NCBI RefSeq assembly: GCF_022919135.1
Contig: NZ_CP095049.1
Span: 4,096,501-4,160,500 of the forward strand
Source of the DNA: Hymenobacter cellulosivorans
GTDB taxonomy: Bacteria > Bacteroidota > Bacteroidia > Cytophagales > Hymenobacteraceae
DNA length: 64,000 bases
Reading direction: 5' to 3'
Below, piece after piece: positions 58,805 to 64,000 of this stretch (the first letter of the stretch is position 1; every line of letters starts with the position of its first letter). The notes beneath the pieces are model-generated. The model saw nothing but the letters and a program-made list of their open reading frames with translations, did no database searches and was not told the origin of the DNA. Made by a program: the position numbers and the translations under genes.

Positions 58805-60418
58805 GTGTCTTTTTCTCCGAATGTGTGTAGCCCGACCCTGCTGGGTAGTGCCTTGCTGAGCGTGCTGCTTCTGGATTCCTGTTCGGCCCCGGCGGCCCCC
58901 GCCGGTCCGCCGCCCACCATCGGCCCCGACTCTACGGTGCAGGTGGCGGCCGGCACGCAGTACATGCGCGGGCCGGTGCACCGCTTTTTCTGGGGCAAGC
59001 ACTACCGCAAGCTTTGGGCTACGCCCGTCGAGGCGCCGGTGTTCAACTTGCGCACGGCCGTGCCCGGCGGCCTCACGCCGGTGCAGGAAGGCGGCAGCTT
59101 CCAAACCAAGAACCTGCGCCTGGTTGATAAGAACGGGGTGCAGTACGTGCTGCGCTCCGTCGATAAGGACGCCACCAAAGCCCTGCCCGAGGGCTTGCGC
59201 GACGGGCCCATCGGCAAGCTGATGAAGGATCAGACCAGCGTTATCAACCCCTACGGGGCCTACATTGTGGCCCCGCTGGCCGCTGCCGCCGGCGTGTACC
59301 ATACTAATCCGCGGCTGGTGTACGTGGCCGACGACCCGGCCCTGGGCGAGTTTCGGCAGAGCTTTGCCAATGCCCTGTACCTGTTTGAGGAACGCCCCGA
59401 GGGCGACCAGCGCACGGTGGGCAGCTTCGGCCGCTCGGCCAAGGTGGAAAGCTCCCGCAAAGTGTTCACCAACCTGGTGACCAACAATCAGCACCGCATC
59501 GACGCACGCTGGTATCTGCGGGCCCGCCTGTTTGATATGTGGCTCGGCGACTGGAGCCGGCGGGAAGACCAGTGGCGCTGGGCCAGCTTTCCGGGAGCCG
59601 GCGGCGCTACCGTGTACCGGCCCATCCCGCGCGACCGGGACCATGCGTTTTTCAAGTTCGACGACGGGGTCTTTACTCATATCATCGGCTGGGTGAAATC
59701 CAATTACCAGAGCTTTCACCAGAAAATTCGCCTGGCTGACGTGGAAGGCCTTAACCGCGCCGCCCGGCCCATGGATAAGTCACTGCTGGTCTACCTCACG
59801 GCCCAGGACTTTCAGCAGGTGGCCGATTCCCTGCAGCGCAACCTGTCCGACCAGGTGATTCACAATGCCCTGGCGCTGTGGCCCAAGGCCGTGTATGCTG
59901 AGGCCGGGGGTGAGTTTACCGAAAACCTGCGCGGCCGCCGCCAGCAGCTCCCGGCCGTAGCGGCCCGCTTCTACGAGCTGCTGGCCCAGGACGTCGAAAT
60001 TCCCGGCACCGACGCGCCCGAGCGGTTTGTGCTGGAACCTACGGGGCCCGGACTGCTGCGCGTAAGCCACTACAGCCTGCACACCGGCCGCCCCGACAGC
60101 CTAGTCGGCCAGCGCACCTTCAACTACCGGCAGACGCGCTCCATCAAGGTGTTTGGCCTGGGTGGCAACGACGTATTCGAGTTGCGGGGCTTGCCCGACC
60201 ACCGCTTTGCCATCGGTATCTACGACGGAGCCGGGCAGGACCTGGTAGAGCTCAAAACCACCACCGACGTTGCCAAAGCCCACACGTCGGTGACGGTGTA
60301 CGACAGCGGCGACGGGAACACGATACGGGCGGCCAAACCCGTGAAAGTGGAGACCTACGTGCCCGCCGCCACCGAGTTTGACGCGGCCGGCTGGCTGCTG
60401 CGCCACCGGCTGTTTTAA
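58805..60418 (+). CDS. Lipoprotein paralogue B with altered GDWSRRE core
   Basis: A 537-residue paralogue of the divergent gene at 57065-58654, with a likely lipoprotein signal ending LLDSC (Cys26) from GTG 58805. Blocks align throughout: FFWGKHYRKLWATPV, YVLRSVDKDATKALP, NPYGAYIVAPLAAAAGVYHT, ARLFDMWLGDWSRREDQWRW, YRPIPRDRDHAFFKFDDG. In the core, D and H of DRH are S251 and R253, so if the family are kinases this copy should be inactive. The C-terminus is beta-rich (FGLGGNDVFELRG, TSVTVYDSGDGNTIR). The 150-bp gap to paralogue A must hold both promoters. Confidence 0.7.
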   Translation: MSFSPNVCSPTLLGSALLSVLLLDSCSAPAAPAGPPPTIGPDSTVQVAAGTQYMRGPVHRFFWGKHYRKLWATPVEAPVFNLRTAVPGGLTPVQEGGSFQTKNLRLVDKNGVQYVLRSVDKDATKALPEGLRDGPIGKLMKDQTSVINPYGAYIVAPLAAAAGVYHTNPRLVYVADDPALGEFRQSFANALYLFEERPEGDQRTVGSFGRSAKVESSRKVFTNLVTNNQHRIDARWYLRARLFDMWLGDWSRREDQWRWASFPGAGGATVYRPIPRDRDHAFFKFDDGVFTHIIGWVKSNYQSFHQKIRLADVEGLNRAARPMDKSLLVYLTAQDFQQVADSLQRNLSDQVIHNALALWPKAVYAEAGGEFTENLRGRRQQLPAVAARFYELLAQDVEIPGTDAPERFVLEPTGPGLLRVSHYSLHTGRPDSLVGQRTFNYRQTRSIKVFGLGGNDVFELRGLPDHRFAIGIYDGAGQDLVELKTTTDVAKAHTSVTVYDSGDGNTIRAAKPVKVETYVPAATEFDAAGWLLRHRLF

Positions 60419-60425
60419 CCCTGGG

Positions 60426-60884
60426 CTAGGCCACTTTTCCCATGGCGTGGCAGGCAGTATCGGTGCCGCGCAGCCAGTCTTCTGCCGCCTGGTCGTCTTC
60501 GAAGTAGCGTACCGTAAACGGTTCCTTGCCCAGGCGCTGCACAATTTGCTGGGTACTCTGCCGATTGAGCACATCATAGGACTGCACCACGGCGCAGTAG
60601 CGGTACCCCGCTTCCCGGATAGCCCGCGGCGCCCAGTCCTGGACCAGCCATTCCTGTTCGCCTGCCGGTACGGGCGGCATCAGCTGGTGGTCGGTCAGGA
60701 TTTTGCAAAGGCCCCTACTGCGCAGTAGGTTCAGAGCCTGTTCGTATACGGCCCGTAGGGCTGCACTGGTAATGGGGACGGGGTTCCAGTCGATGCGTAC
60801 GTAGCCGAAGGTGAATTCCACCACGTTGGCCAGCTCGTTATGATAATACAGGGACGCGTTGGCAGGATACCGCAAGTCAGCCAT
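60426..60884 (-). CDS. STAS/SEC14-like domain protein, paralogue 1
   Basis: A 152-residue protein without signal or membrane segment. VRIDWNPVPITSAALRAVYE and QEWLVQDWAPRAIREAGYRY, with VVQSYDVLNRQSTQQIVQRL and VRYFEDDQAAEDWLRG, align with the gene at 61098. The pattern matches the STAS/SEC14-like proteins (SpoIIAA-like fold) often duplicated in Hymenobacter. Such domains bind small ligands or partner proteins. It ends eight bases from the stop of kinase-like paralogue B, converging with it, without a clear terminator. Confidence 0.65.
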   Translation of the reverse strand: MADLRYPANASLYYHNELANVVEFTFGYVRIDWNPVPITSAALRAVYEQALNLLRSRGLCKILTDHQLMPPVPAGEQEWLVQDWAPRAIREAGYRYCAVVQSYDVLNRQSTQQIVQRLGKEPFTVRYFEDDQAAEDWLRGTDTACHAMGKVA

Positions 60885-61097
60885 AGATGGGAAAGCTAAA
60901 TCAGAATAAGCAAAAACGAATAGTTGCGGCAGTTGGCAAAATGGAGGCGGTAAGCAGAGCGGAATACTATAATACAGGTAATTGCTGAGCCAAGGCCGTT
61001 TTGCGGTGCTTTATTTTGCGCTAATTAGTAACTGCTTGCCCATCTTTACCTTAGATAGGAAGGCTGCCGAACCCGAAAAAGCCTGACTAACCGGAGC

Positions 61098-61514
61098 TTA
61101 CGGCTGCAGGGCATAGGCCGTAGTCCTGACCCAGCGGCGGGCGGCTTCCACGTTGCTGAAATACGCCGTACTCAGCGGCGCCAGCCCGTTGGCCTTGTGC
61201 ATCACGCGGGTTACGCCCTGGCGGTTGAGCACGTCGTCCGACTCCACCACGGCCATGTGCAGAATGTCGAGCTGGGCAAAGCGCGGAAACCAGTCGGCAT
61301 TGATCCACTCCTGGTCGATAGGGCGAATAACGCGCATGTGCTTAAGGTTGCCAATCCAGGCGCGCACGTGGTACTGCCGGGCCAAGGTGAGACCCGTATT
61401 CATACCCTGCCGCAGTTCGGCACTATTAGCAAAGTCGAGCCATTCCAACTCCAGCGCGTGGCCAAACCCATCGTGGTGAATCTGTAGGAAGGGAGCGGTA
61501 AACAGTGTTTGCAT
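61098..61514 (-). CDS. STAS/SEC14-like domain protein, paralogue 2
   Basis: A 138-residue soluble protein sharing with its neighbour the blocks ELEWLDFANSAELRQGMNTG, QEWINADWFPRFAQ, AVVESDDVLNRQGVTRVM and TAYFSNVEAARRWVR. The SxDVLNRQ phrase is the clearest common mark. The fold is probably SpoIIAA/STAS-like. Lying 214 bases from paralogue 1 on the same strand, the two look like a tandem duplication. The role is unknown. Confidence 0.65.
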   Translation of the reverse strand: MQTLFTAPFLQIHHDGFGHALELEWLDFANSAELRQGMNTGLTLARQYHVRAWIGNLKHMRVIRPIDQEWINADWFPRFAQLDILHMAVVESDDVLNRQGVTRVMHKANGLAPLSTAYFSNVEAARRWVRTTAYALQP

Positions 61515-61626
61515 AGCAGGAACAGTTTACTGAAGGAAAAGCGCGGGCATAATTTCTAGGGTACTGAATATAGGTAAAATCCTATCATAACCCAGGCTCG
61601 ACAGTAAAAGATGCAACTACTTTCAC

Positions 61627-61661
61627 AGCAAGGCCTGCTCCCGGAAGAAGCAGGCCTTGCT
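61627..61661. terminator. Hairpin between the STAS-like and exonuclease genes
   Basis: AGCAAGGCCTGCT / AGCAGGCCTTGCT 13-bp perfect stem with a 9-base loop; no long T-run, so terminator strength is uncertain. It sits downstream of the exonuclease-UvrC-like gene (minus). Confidence 0.5.
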
Positions 61662-61678
61662 GTTGCTAAAACGTTAGG

Positions 61679-63196
61679 CTATTTAAATACCTTGACTTTA
61701 TCCTTATGCTTAGTGCGCAGATATTGCCGGATGATCTGCTGCACATCCTTGTTGTCGTTATATCGGGTAATGACTTCCTTGAAATCGTTGAGCTTGCGGG
61801 CTGAAAACTCGCCGTCCACGTAGCCGAAGCCCAGGTAGCGGCCATGCTCCACGACTACCACGGTTTTCTCGTCCTCGCGCCGGCCCTTGCCGATAATAAC
61901 AAAGGAGCCGTGCTCATAGGTAAAGCTCTCTATGGCTTCCTCTACGCGCTTGTTGTACTCCTCGGCGGGCTCTAGTCCCAGGCAGGCGCCCTTGCAGCGG
62001 TGCACCTGGTAGTCGAAGCAGGAACCGTTGGTTTTGTACAGGTCGCAGAGCTTCTGGCACAAATTAAACTTGGCCACCTTATGAAACAGAAAGCCCTTGG
62101 CCTTGTACTGGTTGCCCAACGCAATCAGCGGGTGGGACTCGGCGTGGTCGTCGGCGCGGCCGTAGTAAAGGCGCTTGTAGCCGTTTTCGTCGGTGCGCAG
62201 AAAGATGCCGGCCGGAAACACCGAGCGGCGCTGGGCCCGGTTGTAGAGCGGCTTCATGCGCTTGATTTCCGCCGACTCGTAGAGCAGGGCCACCAGCTCC
62301 GAGCCGGTCAGCTCCCAGGTGATGTCGGAAATGCTGTTCTTGAACTCCAGCGACTTGCGCGACTTATAATCGACGGCGAAGTGCTGCTGAATCCGCTTGT
62401 AGATGTTGATGCTCTTGCCGACGTAGATCACCTCGCCCTGCTGGTTGTGAAAGTAATACACGCCCGCCTCCTGGGGCAAAGACGCGACTTTCTCGGGCGT
62501 AATATTGGGCGGAAGCAAAGCCGTGCGAATGGCTTCCTGCACCGCCGCCACGCGTCGGGGGCTGGGCTGCTTGGTCGTAACGCCGGCAGGAGAGGCCGCC
62601 GGAGCCGCTGCTTTCTTGCTGCGGCCCGCCGGGGCCAGGGCGTCTACCGAGGCCAGCGTGTCGGCGGCCGATACGGTCGGGTTGCGCAGGGCCTCGTCCT
62701 GCTGGCTGATTTTGAGCAGGCGGTCAAACAAGATGGCCGTAGCGGCAGCGTCGCCGGCGGCGCGGTGCCGGCCTTCCAGCGGAATGCCGATGTTCTGGCA
62801 GAGCTTGCCCAGGCTGTAGCTCGGCTGTCCCGGAATCAGGGAGCGGCTCAGGCGCACGGTGCACAGGGTTTTGCGCGAGTAGTTATAGCCCAGGTCGGCA
62901 AACTCCTTTTTCATGAAGGAGTAGTCGAAACGCACGTTGTGGGCCACAAATACGCAGCCCTCGGTCAGCTCGACAATCTTGCGGGCTACCTCGTGAAACT
63001 TGGGTGCGTCGCGCACCATGTCGTCGGTAATGCCAGTGAGCTGGGTGATAAAGAAGGGGATCGGCCGGCCCGGATTTACGAGCGTACTGTACTGATCAAC
63101 GACTTTGTCGCCGTCGTGAATAAATATGGCAACTTCCGTAATGCGGTCCTGGGTAGGCTGCCCGCCGGTAGTTTCAAGGTCAATGATGGCGTACAA
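61679..63196 (-). CDS. DEDDh exonuclease fused to UvrC/Cho-like GIY-YIG nuclease
   Basis: A 505-residue fusion. Residues 1-175 are a DnaQ-type 3'-5' exonuclease (YAIIDLETTGG with Asp6 and Glu8, AHNVRFDYSF, HRAAGDAAAT). Residues 240 on are a UvrC-like GIY-YIG nuclease (GVYYFHNQQGEVIYVGKSIN, ELVALLYESAEIKRMKPLYN) with a cysteine-rich tail (LCQKLCDLYKTNGSCFDYQV). This fusion is known in Bacteroidota and other bacteria (Cho/DinG-like exonuclease-UvrC proteins) and points to DNA repair. The start is TTG 63196; an in-frame stop upstream limits it. A TATCTTTG -7 element is 47 bases upstream. Confidence 0.92.
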   Translation of the reverse strand: MYAIIDLETTGGQPTQDRITEVAIFIHDGDKVVDQYSTLVNPGRPIPFFITQLTGITDDMVRDAPKFHEVARKIVELTEGCVFVAHNVRFDYSFMKKEFADLGYNYSRKTLCTVRLSRSLIPGQPSYSLGKLCQNIGIPLEGRHRAAGDAAATAILFDRLLKISQQDEALRNPTVSAADTLASVDALAPAGRSKKAAAPAASPAGVTTKQPSPRRVAAVQEAIRTALLPPNITPEKVASLPQEAGVYYFHNQQGEVIYVGKSINIYKRIQQHFAVDYKSRKSLEFKNSISDITWELTGSELVALLYESAEIKRMKPLYNRAQRRSVFPAGIFLRTDENGYKRLYYGRADDHAESHPLIALGNQYKAKGFLFHKVAKFNLCQKLCDLYKTNGSCFDYQVHRCKGACLGLEPAEEYNKRVEEAIESFTYEHGSFVIIGKGRREDEKTVVVVEHGRYLGFGYVDGEFSARKLNDFKEVITRYNDNKDVQQIIRQYLRTKHKDKVKVFK

Positions 63197-63242
63197 ATGC
63201 GGCGCGGATTCTGGTAAGAGAAGGTATTGCTAGAATTACTAA

Positions 63243-63250
63243 CAAAGATA
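63243..63250 (-). promoter_or_regulatory. -7 element of the exonuclease fusion gene (TATCTTTG)
   Basis: Perfect TAnnTTTG on the minus strand with an upstream TTTG 23 bases away, within the accepted spacing. Confidence 0.6.
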
Positions 63251-63371
63251 GCACTCCCAAAGGTTGCACGCCCCAAAGTTTGCGCCCCGGATACTCCGCC
63301 GCCCGGCCTAAGATTGGGTAGACACTGGGGTATAAGATTCATTTGTCGGCCAATGCGGCTTTTGCACCCAC

Positions 63372-63404
63372 AAAAAAAGCCCGCCGATTCCGGCGGGCTT
63401 TTTT
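63372..63404. terminator. Strong terminator of the PA2169-like gene
   Basis: AAAAAAAGCCCGCCG / CGGCGGGCTTTTTT stem with a tiny ATTC loop, downstream of the minus-strand gene ending at 63425. Confidence 0.9.
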
Positions 63405-63424
63405 ATACAACTTGCTAGGAAAGC

Positions 63425-63895
63425 CTAGCGCTGGCCTTTCTGCTGGGTAATCCAGTTTTTGGCCGACAGAATTTCGCTGTGCTGCTGCTCAATTACGGTG
63501 CGGGCCTGAGCTGGAATTTCCTGCGACTTCAGGGCCGTTTCGTAGGCGGCAAGGGCCGTCGCGTCGCCGGTTTCACACTCGCCCAGAATGGCCGAGTCGT
63601 CCTGGCCCGTAATGGCCGATTTGATGTTGATCCAGCCGCGGTGTACAGCGGCGGCGGCATCGGCGACTACACCTTCAATGGTGTTGCCATCTTGAGCATT
63701 GATGCCGATTTGCTGAGCCTGCTGGGTCAGCTGCGATACGAACTGGGAGCGCTGCTGGCTGAGCTCGCTGAACTTCGACTTCAGATCGGGGCTGCTCACG
63801 CCTTCGGCGGCTTCTTGGTAGCCTTTAGCGGCCGTTTTGTTGATTTCTACGAGGTCGTTATACGCGCGGGCGGTTTCCGAGGTGATAGTTGCCAT
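63425..63895 (-). CDS. PA2169-family four-helix-bundle protein (DUF2383)
   Basis: Start ATG 63895 (MATITSETARAYNDLVEINK) gives 156 residues; the extension to 63991 is discarded. The sequence is all-helical with the PA2169/DUF2383 marks: AYNDLVEINKTAAKGYQEAA, LKSKFSELSQQRSQFVSQL, RGWINIKSAITGQDDSAILG and CETGDATALAAYETAL. The fold is ferritin-like. These proteins are linked to stress or stationary phase, and the molecular role is not settled. It has its own terminator. Confidence 0.9.
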   Translation of the reverse strand: MATITSETARAYNDLVEINKTAAKGYQEAAEGVSSPDLKSKFSELSQQRSQFVSQLTQQAQQIGINAQDGNTIEGVVADAAAAVHRGWINIKSAITGQDDSAILGECETGDATALAAYETALKSQEIPAQARTVIEQQHSEILSAKNWITQQKGQR

Positions 63896-64000
63896 AAGAC
63901 AAGAAAAGTTTAGGTGGAAAGAGGTTCGGGGCGCCAGCCAGAAGTGGCCGACTGTGGTTTTATACCCTGAGCCGGACAGTAGGGTTACCAAAAAGATGTT

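Overview
The window is GC-rich, densely coded chromosomal DNA from a member of the Bacteroidota, most likely Hymenobacter or a close relative in the Hymenobacteraceae. That rests on recognised gene types and signals, not on a database search. The signals are Bacteroidota sigma-A type -7 elements (TAnnTTTG and a TAnnTTCG variant) upstream of many genes, many lipoproteins and CarboxypepD_reg/TonB-receptor proteins, a fused isobutyryl-CoA mutase (IcmF), and families such as DUF4199, DUF1493, STAS/SEC14-like and PA2169-like proteins. No rRNA, tRNA, CRISPR array, insertion sequence or prophage was seen.

Layout. 1-6.7 kb: envelope genes (lipoproteins, a penicillin-binding protein with a lipobox, a secreted adhesin-like protein, a lipoprotein gene broken or switched at a C7 tract) and the first 21-bp tandem array. 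6.8-10.3 kb: an accessory pocket with AT-rich genes (an orphan, a GIY-YIG/T5orf172-type nuclease-like protein, a DUF1493 protein) around a secreted metallo-beta-lactamase-fold hydrolase. 10.3-14.9 kb: icmF, an immunity-like small gene and the second 21-bp array. 14.9-18.7 kb: paired secreted CarboxypepD_reg proteins, a GlcG-type protein and membrane proteins. 18.8-31.9 kb: housekeeping (lepA, folD, queE, an OmpA/PD40 protein, two small secreted paralogues, gltA, an aldo/keto reductase, mnmE, a DtxR-type regulator, fabH). 32-37 kb: a glycosyltransferase, then a TonB-type receptor and a membrane-bound AraC regulator, with 21-bp-spaced direct repeats between the last two. 37-45.5 kb: dapD, asparaginase, msrA, a 42-bp (2 x 21) hairpin array, 3-hydroxyacyl-CoA dehydrogenase, an ABC-F ATPase and small membrane proteins. 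45.7-55.5 kb: cell-envelope enzymes (L,D-transpeptidase, two M48 proteases, monofunctional transglycosylase), lipid-acting enzymes (diacylglycerol-kinase family, App1-type phosphatase) and a membrane-anchored metallophosphoesterase. 55.8-64 kb: topoisomerase IB, a divergent pair of large lipoproteins with a kinase-like core, two STAS/SEC14-like paralogues, an exonuclease-UvrC-like fusion and a PA2169-type four-helix protein.

The most interesting signals are two. First, the divergent lipoprotein pair at 57.1-60.4 kb carries a GDWDRHE-type motif resembling the catalytic loop of atypical secretory kinases. One copy keeps D and H and the other has lost both, which suggests an active/inactive periplasmic pair. 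Second, three unrelated-looking intergenic arrays share an exact 21-bp (or 42-bp) period. Function for both is inference from sequence.
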